From Pseudonocardia acidicola (GTDB taxonomy: Bacteria > Actinomycetota > Actinomycetes > Mycobacteriales > Pseudonocardiaceae): a stretch of DNA of 64,000 bases. Shown here piece after piece: positions 54,766 to 63,085 of the stretch. Within the stretch, counting starts at the first letter, position 1, and every line of letters starts with the position of its first letter. The stretch spans positions 101,455 to 165,454 of the forward strand of contig NZ_JAAXLA010000006.1 of NCBI RefSeq assembly GCF_012911935.1, in the 5' to 3' direction. The translations under genes were made by a program, and so were the position numbers. Below the pieces are notes generated by a model that worked only from the letters and a program-made list of their open reading frames with translations, searched no databases and was not told where the DNA came from.

Positions 54766-56213
54766 CCCGCAAGATCGACTGGAGCCCCCGCTACGTCGAC
54801 GAGCGGGAGCTCTTCCCCGAGGAGCTCAGCGGCCACCCCTGGCTGCCGCACGAGGAGTGGCGCGGCTGGAACGAGGTCTATCGCACGACTTATCGTGAGT
54901 ACGTCGCGAACCAGCGCGAGAAGGACGCCGCCGTGCTCGGCGTGCGCGCCGCGCTCAGCAAGCCCCGCCTCTTCGACGAGCTCGACCCCGGGTGGGTGCA
55001 GCTGGTCAAGTTCCACAACGGCGCGATCGCCCTCGCGGAGTACGCGGGCGCGGTCGCCGAGCTGCGCATGGCCCGCTTCGGGCGCGACAGCGCCTGGCGG
55101 ATGATGGCGACACTGGGGGCGCTCGACGAGATCCGCCACACCCAGATCCCGTTGCTGACCGGTCACGATCTGCTGGCCCACGACGGCAACTTCGACTGGA
55201 CGCACAAGGCGTTCCACACCGACCAGTGGGTGATCCTCGCCGCGCGCCATCTGTTCGACGACATGTTCCTCGCCGCCGACGCGATCGACATGGCGATCCA
55301 GCTCAACTTCGTCTTCGAGACGGGTTTCACCAACCTCCAGTTCATGGCCATGGCGGCCATGGCGGACCGCGCCCACCACCACCTGTTCGAGAAGACCGTG
55401 GCGAGCATCCAGACCGATGAGGCCCGCCACGCCCAGATCGGCCACCCGGTCCTGCGGACACTGCTCGAGAACGGGTCCCGCGAGCGCGCCCAGTACCTCG
55501 TCGACAAGATGTGGTGGCGGTGCTGGCGGGTGTTCCTCGCGCTGACCGGAACCGCGATGGAGTACCTGACCCCGCTGGAGGCGCGAGCGCGCTCGTTCAA
55601 GGAGTTCATGAACGAGTGGGTGAACGAACAGTTCATGAAGAACCTCGCCGAGTTCGACCTCGAACAGCCCTGGTTCTGGGACCTGTTCACCGAAGAGCTC
55701 GACTACGCGCACCACAGCTTCCAGCTCGGGCTGTACACGTACCGGACCACCCTGTGGTTCGACGTCGCCATGCCCGACCGCGCCGAGCGCGAGTGGCTGA
55801 ACGCCAAGTACCCCCGGTGGGAGGAGACCTACGGGCCGCTCTGGGACGATCTCGAGCGACGCTGGGCGGCCGGTGGCGAGAGCGGCACGCTGTCCTACGG
55901 GCTGCCCGCGCTCTGCAACCTCTGCCAGCTCCCGACGTTGTTCATGAGGCCCGGACGGAACACCGCATGCACCCTCGAGATGGGTGCTCGCCGCTACCTG
56001 TTCTGCTCCGAGCCCTGCCGCTGGATCTTCCAGCAGGAGACCGAGCGGTTCGCGGATCACAAGAGCGTCGTCGATCGGATCGTCGTCGGGGAGGCGCCCG
56101 GCAAGCTCACCGATCTGCACAGGTGGATGGGCCTCGAAGCACCCGTCGAGACCGGCAAGGACCTGCGCCGCGGCCTCGACCCGTGGCGCCTCGACCCCAT
56201 CCCGACGGCGTGA
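54732..56213 (+). CDS. Soluble diiron monooxygenase hydroxylase alpha subunit (TmoA-like)
   Basis: Catalytic subunit that activates O2 to hydroxylate or epoxidise a hydrocarbon. The 493-residue protein follows toluene-4-monooxygenase TmoA along its whole length. All diiron ligands are present, each one residue before its TmoA number: Glu103, Glu133, His136 (LDEIRHTQ), Glu196 (FETGFTN), Glu230 and His233 (TDEARHAQ). Thr200 equals the gating Thr201. The C-terminal CNLCQLP adds two cysteines not usual in TmoA. GTG start inside the MEDS gene with GAGGCGG upstream. Substrate (aromatic or alkene) cannot be fixed. Confidence 0.93.
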   Translation: MVLRRDDWLDVARKIDWSPRYVDERELFPEELSGHPWLPHEEWRGWNEVYRTTYREYVANQREKDAAVLGVRAALSKPRLFDELDPGWVQLVKFHNGAIALAEYAGAVAELRMARFGRDSAWRMMATLGALDEIRHTQIPLLTGHDLLAHDGNFDWTHKAFHTDQWVILAARHLFDDMFLAADAIDMAIQLNFVFETGFTNLQFMAMAAMADRAHHHLFEKTVASIQTDEARHAQIGHPVLRTLLENGSRERAQYLVDKMWWRCWRVFLALTGTAMEYLTPLEARARSFKEFMNEWVNEQFMKNLAEFDLEQPWFWDLFTEELDYAHHSFQLGLYTYRTTLWFDVAMPDRAEREWLNAKYPRWEETYGPLWDDLERRWAAGGESGTLSYGLPALCNLCQLPTLFMRPGRNTACTLEMGARRYLFCSEPCRWIFQQETERFADHKSVVDRIVVGEAPGKLTDLHRWMGLEAPVETGKDLRRGLDPWRLDPIPTA

Positions 56214-56223
56214 GGGTGCATCG

Positions 56224-56460
56224 ATGGTCGTCTACCTCTTCGGCTACGCGAGCGACGACTTCGTCGGGCGCGTGATCGTCACCCCGGACGGACGCACCGT
56301 CGCGCAACTGGCCGACCAGCTGGTGGCCTGGGGCCTGGCGCCCGAGCAGGCCGGATCTGTGACAGTGCGCAACGAGGCCGGCGACACCCTCGATCCCGCA
56401 TCCACGATCGCCCGGACAGGGCTGGGAAATGGTGACATCTTCACGGTCGAGCGAGGCTGA
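56224..56460 (+). CDS. Monooxygenase gamma subunit (TmoB-like)
   Basis: Small ubiquitin-fold subunit of the hydroxylase, 78 residues: VVYLFGYASDDFVGRVIVTP then RTVAQLADQLV, ending SGL-type segment RTGLGNGDIFTVERG. It sits 10 bp after the alpha subunit, the position of tmoB, and its end overlaps the Rieske gene. Sequence match to TmoB is weak but size, fold pattern and place agree. Confidence 0.78.
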   Translation: MVVYLFGYASDDFVGRVIVTPDGRTVAQLADQLVAWGLAPEQAGSVTVRNEAGDTLDPASTIARTGLGNGDIFTVERG

Positions 56461-56785
56461 CAGCGCCGTGGCGGCGTGGCTGTTCGCCGGGACGCTGGAC
56501 GACGTCTGGGAAGGCGAGATGTGCGCCGTGGACCTCGACGGCGCCGAGGTCCTGCTGTGCAACCTCGACGGGGAGTTGTTCGCCTACGAGGATCGGTGCC
56601 CCCACCTGGCGAATCCGCTCTCCCAGGGAGACCTGAGTGAAGGCGTCCTCACCTGTGCTGCCCACGAGTGGCAGTTCGACGCGCGGAGCGGACACGGGGT
56701 GAACCCCGCGAGCGTGTGCCTGCACCGCTACCCCCTGCGACTCGACGGCGACCGGATATTCGTAGGCGTTGGGGAGGACGAATGA
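56429..56785 (+). CDS. Rieske-type ferredoxin (TmoC-like)
   Basis: Electron carrier that delivers electrons from a reductase to the hydroxylase. The 118-residue protein binds a [2Fe-2S] cluster through Cys57 and His59 (CPHLANPLSQG) and Cys76 and His79 (CAAHEWQFD). ATG at 56429 overlaps the gamma gene by 32 bp; a GTG at 56468 would avoid most of the overlap and is possible. The order alpha-gamma-ferredoxin-effector-beta equals tmoABCDE. Confidence 0.9.
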   Translation: MVTSSRSSEADSAVAAWLFAGTLDDVWEGEMCAVDLDGAEVLLCNLDGELFAYEDRCPHLANPLSQGDLSEGVLTCAAHEWQFDARSGHGVNPASVCLHRYPLRLDGDRIFVGVGEDE

Positions 56786-57114
56786 GCGCATCCGATGGTG
56801 CCGGCGTGGGGGTGGGCCCGGTGCTGCACGCAACGCCGTTCGCGCAGGCGGTCGTCTCCGTCATCGAGGACGAGAACGAGCACGTGCTCGTCCAGGACGA
56901 GGGCGCCTACCTGCGCGTGCTGGCCCCTCGGGTCTGCCGCCTGTCGCGGGCCGGGCTCGAGGACGCCACCGGCACCGCCATCCGGTTCCCCGGTGACCTC
57001 GAGATCGTGATGTCCTCGTTCACGGGCGTCATGCAGCTGACCGATGACGGCGCCGTCTGGCGGCTCGCGAGTGAGCCATCGGTGGATCCCGCTCCGCTGG
57101 CAGGCGACCGATGA
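56782..57114 (+). CDS. Monooxygenase effector/coupling protein (TmoD-like)
   Basis: Cofactor-less regulatory protein of the MmoB/DmpM/TmoD family, 110 residues, that binds the hydroxylase and tunes catalysis. The start VGPVLHATPFAQAVVSVIED, the middle HVLVQDEGAYLRVLAP and DLEIVMSSFTGVMQLTDDGA follow TmoD. Overlaps of four bases at both ends (ATGA) show tight coupling to the ferredoxin and beta subunit genes. Confidence 0.88.
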   Translation: MSASDGAGVGVGPVLHATPFAQAVVSVIEDENEHVLVQDEGAYLRVLAPRVCRLSRAGLEDATGTAIRFPGDLEIVMSSFTGVMQLTDDGAVWRLASEPSVDPAPLAGDR

Positions 57115-58133
57115 CCACACCGGCTCGGCCACCGGGCCGCAAGACGTACACGCGGCTCGCGGTGGGCCGGCGCGTCCCGCTCGAGTACGAGCTGGTGAGC
57201 ACCGATCTCCACTACAACTACCCGCTGCGGTTCGAGCTGCCGGCCACCAACCCCGTCGTCGCCTGGTACTACCGCCACCGGGAAGGCTCCCCCCTCCGAG
57301 CCCGCAGCTGGACGCAGTTCTCCGACCCGCGTCGCACCACCTACCGCGGCTACACCCAGCTGCAGGACGGCCGCGAGGACGTCGTCGACGGCCTCCTGCG
57401 AGAGATCGACGACACCGCTTACGACCAGGACCTCGACGACGGATGGGTGCGGTTCCTCGATCGCTGGTACTCCCCGCTGCGCTTCCCCGTGCACGGGTTG
57501 CAGATGCTGGCCGCCTACGTCGCGCAGATGGCGCCTGAATCCCGGATCACCAACTGCGCCGCGTTCCAGTCGGCAGACGAGATGCGCCGCATCCAGCGGA
57601 TCGCCTACCGCACCGTGCAGCTCAGCGGTGCACCGATCGACGCCGAGACGGTGCGGCGACAGCAGGCGGCATGGGAGGACACCGCGGCGTTCCAGCCGCT
57701 GCGCGAGCTCGTCGAACGTGCGCTGATCACCTATGACTGGGGCGAGGCGTTCACGGTGACCAATGCGGTCATCAAGCCTCGCATCGACCGCCTCGTCAAC
57801 CAGGAGATCGCGGGCACGCTCGCGACCGCGAACGGCGACCCGATCCTGACGAGCATCCACTTCTCGCTCGACGAGGACGCACGCTGGCATCGCGCCTGGA
57901 CCGCGGCGCTGCTGCGGCACCTCATCGAGGACACGTCGGCGAACGCCGAGGTGGTCTCCGCCTGGATCGAGAAGTGGCGCCCGCTCGCATCCGAGTCGCT
58001 GGGAGCTCTCGCCGGCATCGTCGCCGAGGCGCCCGTGCCGTTCGACCCGAGCGCGGTGGCCGCCCGCATCACCGACGACGTGTCGCGGGAGATCGACGTC
58101 GTGCTGACGGCGCCGCCTCGCACGAGTGGGTAA
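57111..58133 (+). CDS. Monooxygenase hydroxylase beta subunit (TmoE-like)
   Basis: Non-catalytic ferritin-like subunit of the hydroxylase, 340 residues. Family blocks are RKTYTRLAVGRRVPLEYELV, the segment WTQFSDPRRTTYRGYTQLQD and TNCAAFQSADEMRRIQRIAY followed by RTVQL. It does not carry the metal ligand set. It is the last gene of the operon; the expected tmoF-type NADH reductase is absent and the sequence ends in a hairpin and an att repeat. Electron supply must come from elsewhere in the genome. Confidence 0.92.
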   Translation: MTTPARPPGRKTYTRLAVGRRVPLEYELVSTDLHYNYPLRFELPATNPVVAWYYRHREGSPLRARSWTQFSDPRRTTYRGYTQLQDGREDVVDGLLREIDDTAYDQDLDDGWVRFLDRWYSPLRFPVHGLQMLAAYVAQMAPESRITNCAAFQSADEMRRIQRIAYRTVQLSGAPIDAETVRRQQAAWEDTAAFQPLRELVERALITYDWGEAFTVTNAVIKPRIDRLVNQEIAGTLATANGDPILTSIHFSLDEDARWHRAWTAALLRHLIEDTSANAEVVSAWIEKWRPLASESLGALAGIVAEAPVPFDPSAVAARITDDVSREIDVVLTAPPRTSG

Positions 58134-58163
58134 CAGACCGCAGCGCGTGCCTGCCGGCCGCCT

Positions 58164-58193
58164 GCGGCCGGTCCGATGATCGGAACCGGCCGC
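58164..58193. terminator. Hairpin between the monooxygenase operon and the att repeat
   Basis: GCGGCCGGTCCGAT pairs with ATCGGAACCGGCCGC (one bulge). It lies 31 bp beyond the operon stop and in the same position to the truncated tRNA copy as the terminator at 62531 does to the intact tRNA-Gly. It is probably the original tRNA-Gly terminator, now also ending the monooxygenase transcript. Confidence 0.5.
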
Positions 58194-58213
58194 CGTTGTC
58201 GCTGGTGGACAGC

Positions 58214-58258
58214 GTGGAGCGGGCGACGGGAATCGAACCCGCGTAGCCAGTTTGGAAG
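58214..58258. repeat. Left att repeat (tRNA-Gly 3'-half copy)
   Basis: 45 bp identical to 62584-62628, running from the CCA end through the anticodon loop of tRNA-Gly. After GGAAG the sequence departs from the tRNA, so this copy is not a functional gene. Confidence 0.9.
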
Positions 58259-58772
58259 CGAAGGGGCCACCCACTACCCCTGACCTGCGCTCACCCCACC
58301 CGGCCGCCGCTGTGCCCGGGCGCCCGCGGTTGTCCGTCAGTGACCACGAGATCGCGCCCTGTCTGGCACGCATCTGGCACGAGCGCAGGCCCCCCACACC
58401 CGTCCCGCGCTGGCGCCCCAACGACCGAGACACACGCTTTCGAGGTCTGCACCCGGTGATCGTCGATGGCCACGTGGCGGCGGATGGCTGGTCGGGCCGC
58501 CCCTGCAGTGGGATACGGCAGCCAGCGATTGCCACCGGAAGTGCAACCAGGAACGGCTCGGCGGACTGAACTGCTCAGTGGGAGCACGGGCATATCACTG
58601 GCCGCCGGAGACCGGCCTACCGGGCAAGCGCGACCTCTTCGTCCCGAGCAATCGACCGGAGGAACGGCCGGGCTGAAACGCGCAGGTCAGCGGCCAGTCG
58701 TCGTCCGTGGACGTACGCGGGACGTGCCCGCATGCCACGCCGGGATGAATCGGCACGCGTACGGCAGAGCGC
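58259..58772. other. Gene-poor left end of the element
   Basis: 514 bp with no supported gene. TCTGGCACGCATCTGGCACG starts at 58362 and recurs, with one change, at 62504. A minus-strand reading around it could be the tail of a lost integrase, but is too short to claim. Confidence 0.4.
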
Positions 58773-60014
58773 TCAGGCTTCGTCGCCGGCCGGCTTCGGG
58801 CGCCGCCACCGTCGCAGCGCAGGGTGCATCCCGGCGATCACCGCCACCGCCAGCACGCACGCCAGTCCCCCGCTGACCGCCGACGCCGAGGCCGACACCA
58901 GGCTGGCGACCAGCCCGGCCCGCGCGTCCCCCAGGCCCGGCCCGCCCGCACCGACCGCGTACTCCACCGAGCTGATGCGCCCGCGGAACCCGTCCGGCGT
59001 CTCCAACTGTACGAGCGTCCCCCGGGAGATCACCGACACGGTGTCCGCAGCGCCCGCGACGGCCAGGCACACCAGCGTCGCGGCGAGGCCGTCGACCAGG
59101 CCGAACCCGGCCAGCGCCAGCCCCCAGACCCCGACCGAGCCCAACATCACCGCACCGGGCCGTGCGGCGCCGGTCACCGCGCCGGACAGCAGCCCGGACG
59201 CCGCCCCTCCGACCGCGACTGCGCTGAGGAACAGCCCGAGCGTGTGCGGGTCGCCGCCGAAGCGCTCCTGGTTGATCATCGGGAACAGTGCGATCGGCAT
59301 CGCGAGGACGGTCGCGGCCAGGTCGGCGGCCAACACCCCACGCAGCGCCGGGCGCCGCCACAGGAACGCGAGCCCCTCGCCGGTCGCGCGCAGTCCCGCC
59401 CGCGCCGAACCGCCCTCGGGGCACATCGACGGCAGCCGGACCACCCCGTAGAGCGAGAGCAGGATCGCGACGGCGTCGACGGCGTAAGCCCAGCCCAGCC
59501 CCCACCGGGCCAGCACCACCCCGGCCATCGCCGGGCCGGCCAGCATCGCCACCTGAAACGCGACGTGGTCGAGCGCCACCCCCGCCGCGACCTGGGACTG
59601 CGGCAGCAGCCGGGGCACGAACGCCCGCCGCGACGCCGAGCCCAGCGCGGTGCACGACGTCTGCGCCGCAACCAGGACGAGGACCAGCGCCGCCGACCCG
59701 ATCCCGGCCACCGCCTGCGCCGCCAGCAACGCCGCCGCGACCACCGCGCCGAGGCTGGTCGCCAGCACGACCCGGCGGCGATCGAACGTGTCGGCGATCG
59801 TCCCGCCGAGGAGGCCGAGCACGATCATCGGGACCGCCGTCGCCACGCCGATCGCACCGGTCCACAGCGGGCTGCGGGTCAGCTCCCACACCTGGAAGAG
59901 CACCGCGACGACGGCCATCTGCCCGCTGAACCGGATCGCCGCCGTCCCGACCCAGAGCCGGCGGAACGCCGGTGACGTCCGCAGCGGGCGGGTGTCCAGA
60001 AGCCCCGTTCGCAC
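58773..60014 (-). CDS. MFS exporter (EntS/MFS_3-like)
   Basis: Twelve-helix facilitator of 413 residues, cargo of the integrated element. Signatures are FRRLWVGTAAIRFSGQMAVV, motif A-like GGTIADTFDRRRVVLATSLG and PDGFRGRISSVEYAVGAGGP, as in the MFS_3 group of siderophore and drug exporters. GTG start has GAGGAG seven bases upstream. Substrate is unknown. GC content and codon use look like the host's, so the element has been in high-GC actinobacteria for long. Confidence 0.87.
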   Translation of the reverse strand: MRTGLLDTRPLRTSPAFRRLWVGTAAIRFSGQMAVVAVLFQVWELTRSPLWTGAIGVATAVPMIVLGLLGGTIADTFDRRRVVLATSLGAVVAAALLAAQAVAGIGSAALVLVLVAAQTSCTALGSASRRAFVPRLLPQSQVAAGVALDHVAFQVAMLAGPAMAGVVLARWGLGWAYAVDAVAILLSLYGVVRLPSMCPEGGSARAGLRATGEGLAFLWRRPALRGVLAADLAATVLAMPIALFPMINQERFGGDPHTLGLFLSAVAVGGAASGLLSGAVTGAARPGAVMLGSVGVWGLALAGFGLVDGLAATLVCLAVAGAADTVSVISRGTLVQLETPDGFRGRISSVEYAVGAGGPGLGDARAGLVASLVSASASAVSGGLACVLAVAVIAGMHPALRRWRRPKPAGDEA

Positions 60015-60280
60015 GATGTCTCCTCAAGAAGTGAGACCGCGGCCAGGCCCCGGCAGGTTCCTCGCCGGATCCGTCTAGGTCCACATGATCGGCACGGTAG
60101 CTGGGCGGGGCCCGATCCCGCCTTGGAATTTATGCAGCCCGCTGGTTGCTGCGGCCCGCGTAGCCGGCCCGCGCCGCCGGAGGCGCCGCCTTGATCAGGA
60201 ATGAAAGGTCTGAACACCCACGCTGCGGCTGCGCCGGGGGGTGACCCCGTCAGGCCGACAGCGCCGAGGCTGAGCCGTTC

Positions 60281-62410
60281 GTGATCGACGGCGAGGTGAT
60301 CGACGCCGAAACCGTCGACGAGCAGGGGCCGGCCCGGAGTTCTCGCGGCGAGCTGGTGCGCACCGCCGGCAGCCTGGCACGGCGGGCCCCGGTGCATCTG
60401 ATCACGACCGCCCGCACCGTGGCCACGCATCAGCACACGCGAGCCGCGGTGCGCGGGGCGGGTCGTCATCTGTGGTTCCCGGTCGCCAGAGCCGGAGTGG
60501 CGGTGCGGCAGTGGCGCGACACTCACGGTGCGAGCCGCTACGAGCGGATGATGCGCCCCGCCGAGATCGCCGGAGACCGCGAAGCCGTCCTGGAGTGGGA
60601 GGCCCGCGACGTCGCGGAGAAACAGCGCCGCCATGAGCGGGTGATGGACTGGATCACCTCGCCGATCAGGCTGGTCAAGGCCGGTGCCCTCGCCATCCTC
60701 TCGTTCACCGCGCTGCTGCTCGGCCTGGGCGTCGTCCTGGCCGTCGCCGACTCCGATGTCTCTCAGGTGCTCGCGCCGATCGTCGGGGTGATCCAGGCGA
60801 TCCGCTGGACGGTGTGGTTCCTCGCCGCCTACGGCGCCCTGCTGCTCCTGGCCGCGACGGCCGGCGGGGTGCTGTACCTGTGGGCACTCGGCCGCCGGCA
60901 CACCGAACCCCCGGCCTGGGTCGCCCCCGTGCGTCCGGCCGAGGGCCCGGCCCGCGACGTCGTGCCGGACGAGGGCGCGATCATGGCTGCGCTGCGCAAC
61001 CTCAACCTCGCTCCCCTGGACAAGAAGGTGAAGGAGGGGTGGGTCCCGCGGTGGGTGCAGGGCACCGGCCGCGACGGCAAGGGCTGGCGCACGCAGCTGG
61101 AGCTGCCGCCCGGCGTGACCGTCGAGATGATCAACTCTCGGAAGACCGTGCTGGCGCACAACCTGGTCCGGCTCCCGGTGGAGGTGTGGCCGACCGAGCC
61201 GAAGCGCCAGCCCGGCGTCCTGGACCTGTGGGTTGCCGATCAGGGGCTGCTCACCGGGCCGGTGGAGCCCTACCCGCTGCTCACCGACGGCACCACGGAC
61301 TACTTCGCCGGTGTCCCGGTCGGCATCGACCAGCGCGGCAGCACCGTGACCGGCCGGTTGATGGCGTCGAACTACGGCATCGCCGGAATCATGGGCTCGG
61401 GTAAGACCTCGCTGGTCATCGAGCTGCTGTGCGGGGCGATGCTCGATCCCTTGGTGGACATCGACGTCTACGTGATGGCCTACAACGTCGACTACGACCC
61501 CATGCGGCCCCGGCTGCGGACGCTGATCAAGGGTGACGAGGACGAGCACGTGATCGCCGCGATGGAGGCGCTGCGGGAGCTGCGGACCGAGGTCACCGAG
61601 CGCGGCCGGCTCCTCGCCGAGCTGGGCGGCGAGGAAACCAAGGTCACCCGCGCGCTCGCGGAGAAGGACGCGCGGCTGCGACCGCGGGTGGTGGTGTTCG
61701 ACGAGTGCCAGGAACTGTTCCGCCACGAGGAATTCGGCGACGAGGCCAAGGAACTCGCCATCAAGGTCATGATGAAGGCCCGCAAGTGCGCCATCACGCT
61801 CGTGTTCGTGACCCCGGCGCCGTCGTCGGCGAACCTGCCCCGCGACCTGGCCAAGACCACCTCGCACTCCGTGTGCTTCGCGATCGGCGACCACCAGGGC
61901 AACGACGCCATCCTCGGCACCGGCGCGCACAAGCAGGGCATCTCCGCGACCGCGCTCGTGCCGGGCGAGGACGTCGGGACCGCGATGGCCACCGGGTTCG
62001 CCGCGAGGCCCGGACTGCTGCGCACCCACCACATCCGCAAGGAGAAGGGCATCGACGAGATCACCCCGATCGTCACCCGCGCGGCCGCGCTCCGGGAGCA
62101 GGCCGGGATCACCCCGGCCCCGGCGAGGCCCGACGCCCCGGCCGCTCCGCGGGTGGACCCCCTCGCCGACATCGCCGCCGTGCTGGGCGACACCGCACGG
62201 ATACGCACCCAAGAGGTCCTGCAGCGCCTGACCGAACGCCGCGCCACCGTCTACCGCGGATGGACCTTCGCGAAGCTCACCGAGGTCCTCGCCGAGGTCG
62301 GCGCCGCCCCCTACAAGTCCGGCGGACACATGGTCGTCGCCACCTCCACCGTCCACGCCGCGCTCACCGAGCGTGACCGCGACAGCGACGAGCACGAGGG
62401 GACCGAGTAG
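60281..62410 (+). CDS. FtsK/SpoIIIE-type DNA translocase (TraB-like)
   Basis: A 709-residue protein with two transmembrane helices (about 128-155 and 168-205) and an FtsK/HerA-type ATPase domain: Walker A GIMGSGKTS at about 368-376 and Walker B RVVVFDECQELF at about 468-479. The arginine and sensor segment ISATALVPGEDVG follows, and a C-terminal winged-helix-like region (LADIAAVLGDTARIRTQEVL) may read DNA. Proteins like this move double-stranded DNA between mycelial cells in AICE transfer. GTG start; a stop codon twelve codons upstream limits extension. Confidence 0.87.
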   Translation: MIDGEVIDAETVDEQGPARSSRGELVRTAGSLARRAPVHLITTARTVATHQHTRAAVRGAGRHLWFPVARAGVAVRQWRDTHGASRYERMMRPAEIAGDREAVLEWEARDVAEKQRRHERVMDWITSPIRLVKAGALAILSFTALLLGLGVVLAVADSDVSQVLAPIVGVIQAIRWTVWFLAAYGALLLLAATAGGVLYLWALGRRHTEPPAWVAPVRPAEGPARDVVPDEGAIMAALRNLNLAPLDKKVKEGWVPRWVQGTGRDGKGWRTQLELPPGVTVEMINSRKTVLAHNLVRLPVEVWPTEPKRQPGVLDLWVADQGLLTGPVEPYPLLTDGTTDYFAGVPVGIDQRGSTVTGRLMASNYGIAGIMGSGKTSLVIELLCGAMLDPLVDIDVYVMAYNVDYDPMRPRLRTLIKGDEDEHVIAAMEALRELRTEVTERGRLLAELGGEETKVTRALAEKDARLRPRVVVFDECQELFRHEEFGDEAKELAIKVMMKARKCAITLVFVTPAPSSANLPRDLAKTTSHSVCFAIGDHQGNDAILGTGAHKQGISATALVPGEDVGTAMATGFAARPGLLRTHHIRKEKGIDEITPIVTRAAALREQAGITPAPARPDAPAAPRVDPLADIAAVLGDTARIRTQEVLQRLTERRATVYRGWTFAKLTEVLAEVGAAPYKSGGHMVVATSTVHAALTERDRDSDEHEGTE

Positions 62411-62415
62411 GGGGA

Positions 62416-62447
62416 GGCCCGGGGAGCCGGGGAGTTCTCCCCGGGCC
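62416..62447 (+). terminator. Terminator of the translocase gene
   Basis: Perfect 11-bp stem GGCCCGGGGAG/CTCCCCGGGCC with a ten-base loop, six bases after the stop codon. No T tract. Confidence 0.65.
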
Positions 62448-62530
62448 ACTCCCCACCGTCACCTCCCCGACGAGGAAGCCGCGGGGTGAGCCGCGCGGGC
62501 TGATCTGGCACGGATCTGGCACGAACGCGA

Positions 62531-62566
62531 ACGGCGCCCCCTCCCATGATCGGGAGGGGGCGCCGT
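62531..62566 (-). terminator. Terminator of tRNA-Gly, supplied by the element
   Basis: Perfect 15-bp stem ACGGCGCCCCCTCCC/GGGAGGGGGCGCCGT with loop ATGATC, 18 bp beyond the tRNA CCA end. As it lies inside the element, it would have been brought in when the tRNA 3' end was replaced. Confidence 0.7.
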
Positions 62567-62583
62567 TTCCGCTGGTAAACCGG

Positions 62584-62628
62584 GTGGAGCGGGCGACGGG
62601 AATCGAACCCGCGTAGCCAGTTTGGAAG
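62584..62628. repeat. Right att repeat, part of intact tRNA-Gly
   Basis: 45 bp identical to 58214-58258, from one base beyond the CCA end to two bases past the anticodon. Integration here restores the full tRNA, the usual pattern for actinomycete tyrosine integrases. Confidence 0.9.
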
Positions 62629-62658
62629 ACTGGGGCTCTACCATTGAGCTACGCCCGC
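62585..62658 (-). tRNA. tRNA-Gly (anticodon TCC)
   Basis: 74 nt including an encoded CCA. Acceptor stem GCGGGCG/CGCCCGC pairs fully, the D-arm GTAGCTCAATGGTAGAGC and the T-arm GGGTTCGATTCCC are standard, and the anticodon loop CTTCCAA places TCC at 62624-62626. The discriminator base is U. It is the attachment site of the adjacent element. Confidence 0.97.
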
Positions 62659-62784
62659 GTGGCACGGTGTTGTGCCGTGGACAGGGTAGCGGAGTCCCCC
62701 GACCGGCCGCGCGCCCAGCCCTCGGCAGCGGCCATACGGCCGGTCACACGCTACGCTCACCTGTGCACCGCCCAGGGCGGGCAT

Positions 62785-62861
62785 CGGGGTGTGGCGCAGC
62801 TTGGTAGCGCACTCGCTTTGGGAGCGAGGGGCCGTGGGTTCAAATCCCGCCACCCCGACCA
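62785..62861 (+). tRNA. tRNA-Pro (anticodon TGG)
   Basis: 77 nt including CCA. Acceptor CGGGGTG/CACCCCG, D-arm GGCGCAGCTTGGTAGCGC, anticodon loop CTTTGGGA with TGG, T-arm GTGGGTTCAAATCCC. It is 126 bp from tRNA-Gly in the opposite direction. Confidence 0.97.
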
Positions 62862-63085
62862 GGTCGGACAGGGTACGGACTCGTCCGTGGCCCGCGCGGA
62901 CACGCGATGTGCAGCAGTGGTGGATCGCCGGTACGCATGGAGATCCGGGCTTCCTCGCGATGCGGACCCGCGCTCACGAAGGTGATCGAGCGACCTTCGG
63001 CTGTGACGTTCCCGACATCGAGCGCGTCGTCGCGAAGTCGGCGAGCCGCCGCAGCGAGGCGCTTCGGTGCCGCGTCCCGTCGTGA

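Larger units (their letters stand above)
58214..62628. mobile_element. Integrase-less integrated element at tRNA-Gly (AICE/CIME remnant)
   Basis: About 4.37 kb bounded by perfect 45-bp direct repeats, one inside intact tRNA-Gly(TCC). Contents are an MFS exporter and an FtsK/TraB-like translocase, the conjugation protein of actinomycete integrative conjugative elements. No integrase, excisionase or replication gene is present, so it is either decayed or mobilised in trans. Related 21-bp sequences lie just inside each end. Confidence 0.75.

Noticed and set aside
56907..58535. Minus-strand open frame opposite the monooxygenase beta subunit, containing ASKLATRVRFPSPAP
   Set aside because: That segment is the translated antisense of the tRNA-Gly att repeat, a well-known false annotation; the rest is antisense of the beta subunit gene.
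58291..58593. Possible integrase tail at the left end of the element
   Set aside because: About 100 codons without the Arg-His-Arg-Tyr catalytic motifs; too short and low in similarity to call.
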